Positions 52,879 to 64,000 of a DNA stretch of 64,000 nt are shown piece by piece (positions within the stretch are counted from its first letter, which is position 1; each line of letters begins with the position of its first letter). Source of the stretch: Brevibacillus sp. JNUCC-41 (GTDB taxonomy: Bacteria > Bacillota > Bacilli > Bacillales > DSM-1321); NCBI RefSeq assembly GCF_014844095.1, contig NZ_CP062163.1:682001-746000 (forward strand), in the 5' to 3' direction. Both the position numbers and the translations under genes were made by a program. The notes beneath the pieces were generated by a model, which was given only the letters and a program-made list of their open reading frames with translations, was not told where the DNA came from and made no database searches.

Positions 52879-53664
52879 ATGAAAATCAAATCGTTATGTT
52901 TCATTCTTGTCCTGCTAGTCACTGGTTCCATGGGTACGATTCAAGCAAGTGCAAACGAGGTGAAAGAACTGGATATCGGGGAGTCTTTCGATGGTGCGGA
53001 AGGCACGATGGTTCTCCAAAACCTTAAAAATGATAAAGTATATATCTATAACAAACAGAGAAGTAAAGTACGCTACACCCCGGAATCGACATTCAAAGTC
53101 GCGAATGCATTAATCGGTCTACAGACAAAAGCGGTGAGCGATGAGTATGAAGTGAAGCGCTGGGATGGCGTAATCAGGGAATTTGAGGATTGGAACAGAG
53201 ATCATACGCTGGCTTCAGCCATGAGGCATTCCGTGATCTGGTATTATCAAGCAATGGCCCGCGATATCGGGGCGGAAAACATGCAGAAATATGTGAACCT
53301 GATCAATTACGGCAATCGTGATATCTCCGGTGGTATCGATCAGTTCTGGCTCGACAGCAGCATAAAGATTTCTGCCCGGGAACAAGTCCAATTCATCGAA
53401 AACCTTGTAGAGGAAAAACTGCCTATCGATAAGCAGCATATGAGAACCGTAAAGAGAATCATGATCAATGAAGAAGCAGACTCATATGTCCTCCATGGAA
53501 AAACCGGTACACGCCTTTCTGATATGGGATTGGGCTGGTATGTGGGTTACATCGAAACGGACAAAGGCAAATGGGCCTTCGCAACGAACATGGACGGCAG
53601 CGGAAGCAAAGCCAAAACGATTACACTTGATGCCTTGAAAGAGTTGGATATCATAAAGGAATAA
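52879..53664 (+). CDS. Class D (OXA-type) beta-lactamase, YbxI/BSD-like
   Basis: Secreted serine beta-lactamase of 261 residues. The signal peptide is at 1-26 (LCFILVLLVTGSMGT...ASA). The active-site Ser70 is in STFK, followed by the SVI and YYQAMAR motifs (about 118-128), and KTGTRLSDMGLGWYVGY at about 215. Length and motifs match the Gram-positive class D enzymes (YbxI/BSD-1). Their penicillinase activity is usually modest. ATG 52879 follows AAAGGAG; the longer upstream frame is not needed. Confidence 0.9.
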   Translation: MKIKSLCFILVLLVTGSMGTIQASANEVKELDIGESFDGAEGTMVLQNLKNDKVYIYNKQRSKVRYTPESTFKVANALIGLQTKAVSDEYEVKRWDGVIREFEDWNRDHTLASAMRHSVIWYYQAMARDIGAENMQKYVNLINYGNRDISGGIDQFWLDSSIKISAREQVQFIENLVEEKLPIDKQHMRTVKRIMINEEADSYVLHGKTGTRLSDMGLGWYVGYIETDKGKWAFATNMDGSGSKAKTITLDALKELDIIKE

Positions 53665-54040
53665 CAGTTCACGCATGCTCTAGATTCTTGGGCTTTGTCT
53701 TAAAGATATCTAAAAAGTAGATTGGAACGGAAGGTACGAGACTCCTGCGGGGAAAGCGAGTACCCTACGTTCCAACGCAGGCTTTGTGACTTGCTGAGAG
53801 AGTGCGCCCAACACCAGAGGCTACCGCGAGTAAATGGAAACAAATTTTTCCAGGACAGTTCCCCTCCAAGAGATTCGAACAAGCTGAAATAGCTTCACTT
53901 GAATAGATAACTGCGCATTTACGACGTTATTAAAATCGAAATATAAAAAAGCCCCATTTCCCGGTGTTGCAGGCGGGAAATGGGGCTTTGGTTACTACAT
54001 GAAAGCGAAAGCTCTTCTTTTATGATTTACATGTAATGAA
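53665..54040. other. Intergenic region with repeat fragment and terminator
   Basis: 53717-53775 is the 5' part of a type A repeat (ATTGGAACGGAAGGTACGAG, then CTCCTGCGGGGAAAGCGAG), broken after about 60 bases. A perfect 15-bp stem hairpin AAAGCCCCATTTCCC/GGGAAATGGGGCTTT at 53948-53989 ends rph on the minus strand. Confidence 0.75.
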
Positions 54041-56671
<2,631 letters not shown>

Positions 56672-56705
56672 TTATCGCTCAATACCAAGACAAATCATTC
56701 TCTGA

Positions 56706-56759
56706 TCAACCAATTGCGCGGCACATTCTTTCATGCTCCTGGTGAAGTTCCATATTCAT
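56706..56759 (-). CDS. Leader ORF of rph (17 codons), similar to the HelD N-terminus
   Basis: The ATG at 56759 follows AAGGAGTGTTTG and reads MNMELHQEHERMCRAIG, then stop, 49 bases before rph. HelD begins MNDEIRQEQERLDEV, and 7 of the first 15 residues match. The ribosome site and preceding leader are almost identical to those of helD. It may be a regulatory leader peptide, or the relic of a helD 5' end captured with its promoter. Confidence 0.6.
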   Translation of the reverse strand: MNMELHQEHERMCRAIG

Positions 56760-56760
56760 C

Positions 56761-56796
56761 AAACACTCCTTAAAAAAATAAAAATAGGGGTTGACT
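56761..56796 (-). promoter_or_regulatory. rph leader block shared with helD
   Basis: On the minus strand AGTCAACCCCTATTTTTATT is followed by a T run and AAGGAGTGTTTG. It is nearly identical to 28837-28871 before helD. Upstream, minus-strand TTACAC and TATAAA (18-base spacer, about 56839-56868) are a possible rph promoter. On the plus strand the block itself gives TTGACT-18-TATAAT. Confidence 0.6.
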
Positions 56797-57021
56797 GAAA
56801 AGGACTTTGTGGAGTATAATTAAAATAGGGATAATTTATACAAAAATCACACAAAGTTGTGTAACTATATAAATTTACCACAGTTTTTCTTTTTTATCAA
56901 TGATTAAAGGAAGAAAAATTCCACAAGACAATTGACTACAAAAAATGATATCCAAATAGACGGTCATTTTTGGTTAACGTCAGAAAAATGCCGATTTACA
57001 ATGATAATGAATTCAAATATT

Positions 57022-57060
57022 AAAAAGCCCAATTTCTATATAAAGAAATCGGGCTTTTTT
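57022..57060. terminator. Bidirectional terminator between rph and the third MITE
   Basis: AAAAAGCCC...ATTTC and GAAAT...GGGCTTTTTT pair with A and T runs on either side. Confidence 0.75.
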
Positions 57061-57089
57061 CGTTCCCCCATTAAAGTGCCTTTTAATAA

Positions 57090-57281
57090 GGCTGTTTTCG
57101 CATACTCAAGTAAAGCGGTGTGGTTATACTCGCTTTCAGCGGGACGGGCGGTGAGCCTCCTCGGCGTAAACGCCTGTGAGGTCTCACCTATCCCGCTGCT
57201 CTCGCAGGAGTCTCGCCCTTGCGCTCCAATCAACCTTAAACCGTTTAGTTTTTAAAAACAACAATCTTTACGAAAAGAGCC
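57090..57281 (-). mobile_element. MITE-like element, copy 3 (192 bp, internally deleted), with 8-bp target duplication
   Basis: Inverted relative to copies 1 and 2: it starts GGCTGTTTTCGCATAC and ends CTTTACGAAAAGAGCC. TTTAATAA flanks both sides (57082-57089 and 57282-57289). The interior keeps the type B core in reverse. It is about 27 bases shorter, mostly lost from the region next to the GGCTGTTTTCG end. Confidence 0.9.
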
Positions 57282-57411
57282 TTTAATAAAAACAATGAAG
57301 AAACTAGTTATCTCGAATTTACCTAGAATAGCAAGCGGAGGTGAATCGGTCTTTTCTATTTCCATGATGGTTATCTTGTTTTGTTGTACTAAATGAACGC
57401 TAAATCTTTTT

Positions 57412-57510
57412 CCAGGATCGCACCCGATTGTGGAAGATGATTATAAGTTTGCTGAATACGTCACATTCCAATTATGGAAACCATTTCACCATGTTGCACG
57501 AGGAGAATAA
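57412..57510 (+). pseudogene. Unidentified coding remnant
   Basis: A start-less frame reads PGSHPIVEDDYKFAEYVTFQ, then LWKPFHHVARGE and TAA. The composition is protein-like, but I do not recognise a family. The rest of 57290-57643 shows nothing else. Confidence 0.3.
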
Positions 57511-57643
57511 AACAATGTTATTTTTGTACATAATGATACAGGTGTAAGTTTTAGAAGTTCCCGCTTGAAAAAAGAACTTATGTTCGTGTATACTTTAGCA
57601 GTTATCACTATGGAATCCAATTTTAATTCAAAGGGGAATGAAA

Positions 57644-58048
57644 ATGATTAAACCGTATTTAATGTTTAACAGAGAATGTGAAGAGGCTTTCAAACTTTAT
57701 ATGGAGGCATTTGGCGGAGAACTTATTGCGATGCAAAAATATAGTGAGCTCCCTTCAAGTCCAGACTTTCCTGTTAAAGAGAGTGATAAAGACCTTGTTC
57801 TATACTCACAATTAAGAATAACAGAAGATGGATTTATTATGGGTTCTGATTCAAAACGCGAATTGAATGATAGTGACAAAGTGGTTGTAAGCGTGGAGCT
57901 TAACTCGGAGGAAAAAGCCAGAAAGGCATGGAACCTATTAAAAGAAGATGGATCAATACATATGGATCTTCATGAAACATTCTTTGCGAAACTTCACGGT
58001 TCGCTGAAGGATAAATTTGGTATTTCATGGATGTTTACTGTCAACTAA
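57644..58048 (+). CDS. PhnB-like VOC-family protein
   Basis: Protein of 134 residues of the PhnB/YjdN group. It starts MIKPYLMFNRECEEAFKLYM and has EAFGGELIAMQKYSELPSSP, LRITEDGFIMGSDS and the end LKDKFGISWMFTVN. No enzymatic reaction is established for these stand-alone members. ATG 57644 has GGGG seven bases upstream. Confidence 0.85.
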   Translation: MIKPYLMFNRECEEAFKLYMEAFGGELIAMQKYSELPSSPDFPVKESDKDLVLYSQLRITEDGFIMGSDSKRELNDSDKVVVSVELNSEEKARKAWNLLKEDGSIHMDLHETFFAKLHGSLKDKFGISWMFTVN

Positions 58049-58155
58049 ATTGAATCAATGGCCAAAAGACAACCCGTTATATGACTGGTTGTTTTTTATT
58101 ATTCGGATCACAAACCTCATTTAAAAATCACTCAACAACCTGGCATTACCTCCAT

Positions 58156-58180
58156 AAAAAAAGAGCTGCCGATGCAGCTC
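58156..58180 (-). terminator. Terminator of the threonine-aldolase gene
   Basis: GAGCTGC pairs with GCAGCTC around CGAT, followed by seven T's on the minus strand, 78 bases after the stop. Confidence 0.75.
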
Positions 58181-58257
58181 CCTTATTGAAGTTAATTCCC
58201 TTGTATCCCCATACATTTCAATACAAAAAACTAAACTCATTTATTATTCTATTCGTG

Positions 58258-59307
58258 TCACTTTTTTTCTCTTTTTATTGCCTTGATATCCTCTACCAGC
58301 ATGTCAACATGTTCTTTTTTCGTAGCCCAACTGGTGCAAAATCTCACAGCACTGTGTACAGCATCGACCTTTTCCCAGAAGGAGAATGAATACTTTTTGC
58401 CTAATTCCAAAACTACATTTTCAGGCAAAATGGGAAACTGCTGATTTGATGTGGAATCATATCGTAATGAAAATCCATTTTCAACAAAAGCTTCTCGAAT
58501 CATCATTGACAGTTCGACGGCATGATTGGAAATTTCATAGTATAAGCCATCTTCAAATAAGGTTTCAAACTGGATCCCCAATAGTCTCCCTTTAGCCAGT
58601 AATCCTCCCTTTTGCTTGATAAAATACCGGAAATCCTTTTTCAGGGCATCATTCATGATAACAGCCGCTTCACCAAACATTGCACCAACTTTCGTTCCCC
58701 CTATATAGAACACATCACATAGCCTTGCAACATCTGCCAAGGTTAAATCGCTGTCTTTTGAAGCCAAACCATACCCTAATCTAGCTCCATCCAATACCAA
58801 TGGCAAACCACATTCCCGGCAAACTTTACTTAATGCTTCCAATTCGGCTTTACTATAAGTCGTTCCATTTTCCGTAGGGTTAGAAATGTAAACCAAGCCT
58901 GGCTGTACCATATGCTCATGAGTCACATCATTCCAGTGAGCATCATATAATTCTTTCACCTGTTCAGCTTGAATTTTTCCATCATCACTCGGCAAAGTAA
59001 GTATTTTATGACCAGTGGCTTCAATTGCTCCTGTTTCATGTACCGCGATATGCCCGGTAATTGCAGCAACTGCACCTTGGTGCGGCCGCAAAATTGAAGC
59101 GATGATAGTTGTATTCGTTTGTGTTCCTCCTACTAAAAAGTGTATATCTGCATTCGCCGCATCACACTCTTTTCGAATGTAAGCTCTCGCCTTTTCACAG
59201 TGTTCATCCACTCCATATCCGGGTGTTTGTTCTTCATTGGTTTCTATTAATCGTTTCAGAATTCGCTCATGAGCACCTTCTGTATAATCATTTTCAAAAC
59301 GTATCAT
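58258..59307 (-). CDS. Threonine aldolase / beta-eliminating lyase family enzyme
   Basis: PLP enzyme of 349 residues, low-specificity threonine aldolase type, cleaving beta-hydroxy amino acids to glycine and an aldehyde. The internal aldimine Lys is in FYIGGTKVGAMFGEA. The PLP-stacking His lies in AVHETGAIEATGHK, and the Asp pair in LPLVLDGARLGYGL. ATG follows GGGGAG and lies one base after the MarR gene stop, so the two form an operon. Confidence 0.9.
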   Translation of the reverse strand: MIRFENDYTEGAHERILKRLIETNEEQTPGYGVDEHCEKARAYIRKECDAANADIHFLVGGTQTNTTIIASILRPHQGAVAAITGHIAVHETGAIEATGHKILTLPSDDGKIQAEQVKELYDAHWNDVTHEHMVQPGLVYISNPTENGTTYSKAELEALSKVCRECGLPLVLDGARLGYGLASKDSDLTLADVARLCDVFYIGGTKVGAMFGEAAVIMNDALKKDFRYFIKQKGGLLAKGRLLGIQFETLFEDGLYYEISNHAVELSMMIREAFVENGFSLRYDSTSNQQFPILPENVVLELGKKYSFSFWEKVDAVHSAVRFCTSWATKKEHVDMLVEDIKAIKREKK

Positions 59308-59308
59308 C

Positions 59309-59752
59309 CTATATTCTCCCCAAACTATCCAGTTTCTTCTGAATGAACATCATAGAAGCATGGATTTCTTTTATTTCATTTTGTGATAATCCTTGGAATA
59401 ACCTCACTATTTGTTCATCAGATCTTTCATTAAGCTGGTTGAAAAGAGTCATCCCTTCAGGAGTTAACCGAATCAGACTAGTTCTGTTATCCAAGGTCGA
59501 GTTTTCCTTCATGACCAGTCCATCTTTACTCAGCTTGTTAATTATTCTGCTCATATAGCTGCGGTCGATTTCCAGCTTATCAACTAAATTGTTTGCTATA
59601 CACTGCTCCATCAAACCGATTTCTAAAATTACCCGTGCCTCAGTGAAAGAATACCCGGTATCCAAAATATGCTTATCCAATACACCAAGTATATTCGTAT
59701 AAAATCTATTGAATTGCCGTATATCAGCCATGGTATTTTTACTTATATTCAT
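59309..59752 (-). CDS. MarR-family transcriptional regulator
   Basis: Winged-helix repressor of 147 residues. The recognition region is NLVDKLEIDRSYMSRIINKL, followed by the wing LVMKENSTLDNRTSLIRLT. It is the first gene of the operon with the aldolase and probably represses its own promoter through palindromes at 59769-59820. ATG follows GGAAG. Confidence 0.9.
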   Translation of the reverse strand: MNISKNTMADIRQFNRFYTNILGVLDKHILDTGYSFTEARVILEIGLMEQCIANNLVDKLEIDRSYMSRIINKLSKDGLVMKENSTLDNRTSLIRLTPEGMTLFNQLNERSDEQIVRLFQGLSQNEIKEIHASMMFIQKKLDSLGRI

Positions 59753-59768
59753 TCTTGACTTCCTTTTT

Positions 59769-59820
59769 TTAGTGGACTTTATCCACTAATACATTATTGT
59801 AATTAGTGGACTTTGTCAAC
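59769..59820 (-). promoter_or_regulatory. MarR promoter and operator palindromes
   Basis: TTAGTGGA-N5-TCCACTAA at 59769-59789 is a perfect inverted repeat. The half-site AGTGGACTTTG/T recurs at 59803-59818, where it overlaps TTGACA (minus strand). A TAATGT -10 lies 17 bases on. This is a typical autoregulated MarR promoter. Confidence 0.75.
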
Positions 59821-60126
59821 TTTTTTCGTAAATCTTTGAAGAATCAATCGATACACTAGTTTAACCAATTTCAAAAAATTCACTTTTAGCTTGAAACTGA
59901 TTTAGTTTTTTTAGGGTGATTTTTTCTTCTCAAGGAAGTTACAATACTTAATTAGAAATAATTGTAAAATCCCTCACTTAAACTAACCTCCCTCTATTGT
60001 TGAAAAAGGGAATCCTTTGATTCATAACTTTAATCTATAAAATTAGAGATTATCGAACACGGGATGAGTTAAGGTGCATAATATAGGATAGTGATATTTA
60101 ACTATATTTTGAAAGGAAGTAATATT
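59821..60126. other. Intergenic region, nothing recognised
   Basis: AT-rich spacer between divergent genes. Only the AAAGGAAG ribosome site at its right end is clear. Confidence 0.4.
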
Positions 60127-60342
60127 GTGTATCCTTCTTACACTAACCCACACCATCTCAAACAAGAAACACTGTCACAGGTTGGACCATGGGTACAGTA
60201 TGGTTTAAACGAAGCTCAAAAAACATCCATCCCTCATGCAATGATGGAAATTGCAGCTATAGCCTATCTGATGGGTAAAGGATATGATCCAAGGATGGCG
60301 CATCAAATGGTCGAATCATGGGAAGTTAATGAAATGTTTTAA
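60127..60342 (+). CDS. Small conserved-looking hypothetical protein
   Basis: Protein of 71 residues starting at GTG 60127, which follows AAAGGAAG. It begins YPSYTNPHHLKQETLSQVGP and continues as two amphipathic helices (IPHAMMEIAAIAYLMGKGYD, then PRMAHQMVESWEVNEMF). The pattern of a small helical cytoplasmic protein is coherent, but I cannot name a family. Confidence 0.6.
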   Translation: MYPSYTNPHHLKQETLSQVGPWVQYGLNEAQKTSIPHAMMEIAAIAYLMGKGYDPRMAHQMVESWEVNEMF

Positions 60343-60405
60343 CTGCTGTAGCTTTAAAATAAAGATTAATCAAAATGTCCTCTTTCCCCCATATTAGCGT
60401 AAAAA

Positions 60406-60443
60406 AAAATCCATTTTGAAAAGGATTGATCAAAATGGATTTT
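60406..60443 (+). terminator. Terminator of the gene at 60127
   Basis: AAAATCCATTTTG pairs with CAAAATGGATTTT around an 11-base loop, followed by CTTCT. Confidence 0.7.
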
Positions 60444-60469
60444 CTTCTGATTCAGTTTTTTTGATTATT

Positions 60470-60710
60470 TTTGTGAGTCTTTATGAACGACCCACCCGTT
60501 AGTTGCATAAGACATTCTGATTTTAGCTCCCGATTTAAAATTCAACTTAAGCTTTTAAGACTTTGAATGCTTCCCGAACTTTTCGAGCAAATTCACTACA
60601 TAAATCCCTTTTTGAGTCCTTCCCCATCAAATTCACGCCTTATAATAAAACCATTTGTACCCTCGTAATCTGGTTTTATTGTATGCGGGTGGGTTATTTA
60701 AGATTGGGCA
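60470..60710 (-). pseudogene. Decayed coding region, family unknown
   Basis: Minus-strand fragments in different frames look coding: HPHTIKPDYEGTNGFIIRRE with FDGEGLKKGFM, then LNFKSGAKIRMSYATNGWVV. Stops and frame changes separate them. The rest of 60711-61118 holds only a small hairpin (60959-60983, AGGCA...TGCCT). Confidence 0.3.
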
Positions 60711-61118
60711 AATGAATGGAAATAACAAACCTCATTGGGTCCATTCATAAAAAACACTTACTAATTTATATTTACTCAGGACGATTTTTTTGAACTAAAA
60801 CACTGCGCACAATTTATGAATAAATTTCGTGACCTTTGAATTCAAAATTAATTGTATAAGCTAAGACACATCCTTTAATTTTTTTCATACGTGTATATAC
60901 CTAGGCAAGCATTATAAAAAGAGGCCTATAACGTCGTCAGGTTCACATAAAAAAAATCAGGCACCCTTAATGGATGCCTTTAAATGGTCGAGCTATCTTG
61001 TATTTCATTTTCTTTATAGAAGTCCTTTGGCAACATAACGGTAAAATTTATTTTAAGACTAGTTTAATGCTACCCTCAGGGATAAAAGCTGAAGTTCTAA
61101 AACCACCCGAAAAATGGG

Positions 61119-62414
61119 CTATTTTAAACGATAAATTTTACTTGGTCTTCCTCGAGAAGAATAGGATTCCTCACCAATGACTTCTGCTAAATCAACATCA
61201 CATAAACTTACTACAATACGCCGAGCATTACTTTCATCCCAATAGAGATGCGTTGTTAAATCTTTTATTGTAAAATCGTTCAGTTTCAATCTGTTAACTA
61301 AAGCATATAATTTATTATAATTTTTCACACTTATTTTGGCTTTTTTTAGTTTTTTCATAAAATCCTTGTCATCTATCCGGTAAGAAAAACGTAATTCTTC
61401 CTCTTCACCCGCAGACTCGATCATTGTTCCGTCCTCTTGTACAATGACTATGCCCTTCTCTGACTTTTCCTTCGAAAGTTGGATCGCACGCTGAGCGTTT
61501 ATTTCTGCTGAGTGAAGTGTTTGACCATATCCAATTCCTACGGTTACAGTAGCATTGGATTCATTTGACAACAGAAAGACAGTATCTTTTAAATCTTTGA
61601 TTTTGGATTCAATTGTCCCCCGTGTACTAAATATAAAGTAACGGCCATTTCCCTTCTCGACTAATGATCCCTCCAATTGTTCGCAAAATCTAAGAAGAGT
61701 TTCTTTTAATTTTATCTCTAAAAATTGTAGATGGTACGAGCTTTTAGCTTTCTCAAATATTTTCTCAAAATGTTCAATTTCAATAATTTGAACACCAATT
61801 TGGGTGTCTCTAAAGTAAAAAGTTCTCGATTTTTCTGCAAGAATTCTTAATGATTGGCGGATTTCCATATCAGTTGTAGATATTCGATAGGTTGGTACTC
61901 CTGCTTCTTTTAAATTTAGATATACAGCCTCGAAGCAAGTTATTGCACCTTCCGTTTTTCCGGCTTTCCATAAATCAAGATGGAATGCGATTAATTCTTC
62001 CGTGCTTGAATTAATATCGAAGTTTTTTATGTACATTTCTTTTGGAGTAATATCAATTTGTTTTAACGCCTGTTCTAAATGGGTTGTAGTTATTTCATCG
62101 ATACTTACTTTACTTAAAAATTCCTTTTGAAAATAGCCCATATGCAAAAGGCTTTTATAGATGCCTGATTCAGTATGATGAATATATAATAGGTTTTCCC
62201 CTATTCCCACAGTATTTTTTGCGACCATATATGAAATTTGGCCTGAAAAAAACCAGACATCCACGTCTTTATTGAATTCCAAAACGATTTTTTCAGTTTC
62301 TCTAAAATCTTCATATGGGTAGGCTTTAAATTCCATGATCGACTCATATTCTTTACCTAAATTAATAATGCGCTCAACTGATGAATTAGGACCAACTACC
62401 CCAATTTTATACAT
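61119..62414 (-). CDS. Large sensor-type transcriptional regulator (GGDEF-like middle, winged-helix end)
   Basis: Protein of 431 residues. The N-terminal ~190 residues begin YKIGVVGPNSSVERIINLGK and resemble an effector-binding (PrpR-N/periplasmic-binding-like) domain. A middle domain at about 215-330 has a degenerate GGDEF-like layout: LVEKGNGRYFIFSTRGTIES, then VTVGIGYGQTLHSAEINAQR. The catalytic GGDEF motif is absent. The C-terminus is a winged helix ending YSSRGRPSKIYRL. No known regulator name applies. It follows the ArgH-like gene on the same strand and probably controls that locus, which continues off the window. Confidence 0.7.
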   Translation of the reverse strand: MYKIGVVGPNSSVERIINLGKEYESIMEFKAYPYEDFRETEKIVLEFNKDVDVWFFSGQISYMVAKNTVGIGENLLYIHHTESGIYKSLLHMGYFQKEFLSKVSIDEITTTHLEQALKQIDITPKEMYIKNFDINSSTEELIAFHLDLWKAGKTEGAITCFEAVYLNLKEAGVPTYRISTTDMEIRQSLRILAEKSRTFYFRDTQIGVQIIEIEHFEKIFEKAKSSYHLQFLEIKLKETLLRFCEQLEGSLVEKGNGRYFIFSTRGTIESKIKDLKDTVFLLSNESNATVTVGIGYGQTLHSAEINAQRAIQLSKEKSEKGIVIVQEDGTMIESAGEEEELRFSYRIDDKDFMKKLKKAKISVKNYNKLYALVNRLKLNDFTIKDLTTHLYWDESNARRIVVSLCDVDLAEVIGEESYSSRGRPSKIYRLK

Positions 62415-62576
62415 ATTTTTCTCCTTAGTTCAAAACTTAATTTCTTTAATCTTATCTTTAAAATGAAAGAAATTAAAGTTTAATCCTTCTTCTATTGGAA
62501 AAACATTTATCACTAGGCATTGTACCTCTTGATTTAAAAGGGGTGTTTGAATATGAGTTTTTTTAAAAAAGTATAA

Positions 62577-62622
62577 AGAGCTATTAGCATAGATCGCACT
62601 TATCCTCTATGCTATAGCTCTT
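62577..62622 (-). terminator. Terminator of the ArgH-family gene
   Basis: AGAGCTATTAGCATAG pairs with CTATGCTATAGCTCT, with a T-rich tail on the minus strand. Confidence 0.8.
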
Positions 62623-62640
62623 CAATTGAAAAAAACTAAA

Positions 62641-63960
62641 TTATTTTAATAAGTTCACCTTAATGCCTTTATTTAATATATTTTGATAATCAATAAAGCT
62701 ATATAAGTCCCCTTCGATTAAAGGATTTAAGCTCTTCAATTCATCTAGAGTCAACTCTTCTATTGCTTTATTATGATCCTCACAATAAATGACGATAGAA
62801 CCAACGATACTGTGGGCATCCCTGAACGCAACCCCTTTGCTAACTAAATAATCAGCGACTTCTGTTGCATTGAGAAAGCCATATTTTACAGCTTTTTTCA
62901 TATTTTCAGTATTCACCTTCATGGTAGAAATCATATTTGACATGATTTCCAGACATGACAAAACCGTATCCAATGCATCAAAAAATGGTTCTTTATCTTC
63001 CTGCATATCTTTATTATAAGCTAATGGCAACCCTTTCATCGTTGTTAAAAGTGAAGTAAGAGAACCATATACTCTTCCTGTTTTCCCTCTTATAAGCTCT
63101 GCTGCATCAGGATTTTTCTTTTGAGGCATAATACTACTCCCTGTAGAATATGCATCATCAATACTAATAAATTTAAACTCTTGACTGCTCCATAAAATCA
63201 GTTCTTCACTTAATCTGCTTAAATGCATCATGATGATTGAAAAACTGGACATTAATTCCAAAAGGTAATCTCTATCACTAACACCATCGAGGAAATTGTT
63301 TATAGGTTTTGAAAATCCTAACTCCTCTGCTGTCATTTCTCGGTCTATAACATGAGTCGTCCCTGCCAATGCTCCACACCCCAGTGGACTTTCGTTCAAA
63401 ATTTCAATTGCATTAATAACTCTTTTTCTGTCCCTATCCAGCATATTATAGTAGGCCATTAAATGGTGCTTAAGAGTGACCACTTGAGCTCGCTGTAGAT
63501 GGGTGTATCCGGGCATAATCACATTGTTTGCTTTTGCCTTTTCTTCCAGGCTATTTTGAAGCTCTTCAATATACTCGATCACTTCTAACGCCTTATTTTT
63601 AGCGTAAAGCCTCATATCTAAAGCAACTTGATCATTTCGACTTCTTGCTGTATGGAGTTTTTTTGCCGTTTCACCTATTCGTTCCGTTAATGTTGCTTCA
63701 ACAAAACTATGAATATCTTCAAAATCCCCTTCGATCACTAATATTCCGCTCTCGATATCTTCCAATATAGAAAGAAGTGACTTTACAATACTTTCTCCTT
63801 CTTCCTTGGTAAGCAATTCACATTTCACAAGCATATTTACATGTGCAATACTCCCTTTAATATCTTCAGAATATAGCCTCATATCAACATGAAGAGAACT
63901 ATTAAAGTCCTCCATTAATTTATTTTCTTCTTTTCTAAAACGTCCACCCCAAAGCTTCAT
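62641..63960 (-). CDS. Argininosuccinate lyase family enzyme
   Basis: Lyase of 439 residues of the aspartase/fumarase superfamily. It begins KLWGGRFRKEENKLMEDFN, has HTARSRNDQVALDMRLY, and carries the signature GSSIMPQKKNPDAAELI with its flexible catalytic Ser. It is somewhat shorter than housekeeping ArgH (about 460) at the C-terminus, and no argG is adjacent. It may be true ArgH or a paralogue acting on another fumaryl/succinyl-amine substrate. The regulator next door favours a dedicated catabolic role. ATG 63960 follows GGAG at eight bases. Confidence 0.85.
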   Translation of the reverse strand: MKLWGGRFRKEENKLMEDFNSSLHVDMRLYSEDIKGSIAHVNMLVKCELLTKEEGESIVKSLLSILEDIESGILVIEGDFEDIHSFVEATLTERIGETAKKLHTARSRNDQVALDMRLYAKNKALEVIEYIEELQNSLEEKAKANNVIMPGYTHLQRAQVVTLKHHLMAYYNMLDRDRKRVINAIEILNESPLGCGALAGTTHVIDREMTAEELGFSKPINNFLDGVSDRDYLLELMSSFSIIMMHLSRLSEELILWSSQEFKFISIDDAYSTGSSIMPQKKNPDAAELIRGKTGRVYGSLTSLLTTMKGLPLAYNKDMQEDKEPFFDALDTVLSCLEIMSNMISTMKVNTENMKKAVKYGFLNATEVADYLVSKGVAFRDAHSIVGSIVIYCEDHNKAIEELTLDELKSLNPLIEGDLYSFIDYQNILNKGIKVNLLK

Positions 63961-64000
63961 AACCATTACTCCTTTTGTAAAATGAAATTATATTTAATTG

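Noticed and set aside
53700..53882. Small minus-strand frame between the beta-lactamase and rph
   Set aside because: It lies over a repeat fragment and is explained by repeat composition.

Overview
The window looks like chromosomal DNA of an endospore-forming, low-GC Bacillaceae, most like the Peribacillus/Bacillus simplex group. Pointers are a spore protein (SspL), a ComK regulator, strong AGGAGG-type ribosome sites, TTG/GTG starts, LXG toxins, HelD, and many copies of a GC-rich intergenic repeat with the core GAGACTCCTGCGGG. No rRNA, tRNA, CRISPR array or intact transposase was seen. The genus is an inference; the domain-level calls rest on recognised motifs.

Layout. (1) 1-12.3 kb: a polymorphic-toxin locus. 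Two LXG toxin genes share a nearly identical N-terminal body and promoter but have different C-terminal toxin domains. Between them lie an orphan toxin tip, immunity-type genes (a partner for EndoU, a colicin-E-like immunity protein, an ankyrin protein) and decayed remnants (SUKH-like, ankyrin). A complete BceRSAB/YxdJKLM-type peptide-sensing module is embedded here. (2) 12.4-17.9 kb: a MetNIQ-like ABC importer (ATPase without the usual C-terminal domain), an XRE-cupin regulator, and a divergent MHS-family symporter plus an ornithine-cyclodeaminase-family enzyme. (3) 18-30.4 kb: a KinB-like kinase, a 2-kb tandem repeat block, a divergent UvrA-like double ATPase, sspL, helD, a zinc-ribbon protein and a second tandem repeat block. 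(4) 30.4-40 kb: a 2-hydroxyacid dehydrogenase, an atypical Nramp-like transporter, an Excalibur protein, comK, a protealysin/emfourin pair, two overlapping small genes, and serA behind a ZTP riboswitch. (5) 40-50 kb: an eight-gene L-fucose-type non-phosphorylative catabolic operon with its promoter and a LacI-type operator, a broken FtsH N-terminal paralogue, and a LacI regulator. (6) 50-64 kb: VOC, EIIA and DUF1801 genes, a class D beta-lactamase, rifampin phosphotransferase, a threonine-aldolase/MarR pair, and a sensor-type regulator next to an ArgH-family lyase.

The most interesting signals are these. A MITE family (219, 219 and 192 bp) has terminal inverted repeats and perfect 8-bp target duplications at all three sites. 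helD and rph lie 28 kb apart but share an almost identical leader, and rph is preceded by a 17-codon ORF resembling the start of HelD. The LXG locus carries orphan cassettes, including a dead ankyrin gene fused in frame to a response regulator. A split FtsH-like gene contains only the membrane/extracellular part. Several 3'-end duplications (Excalibur, comK) record local rearrangement.
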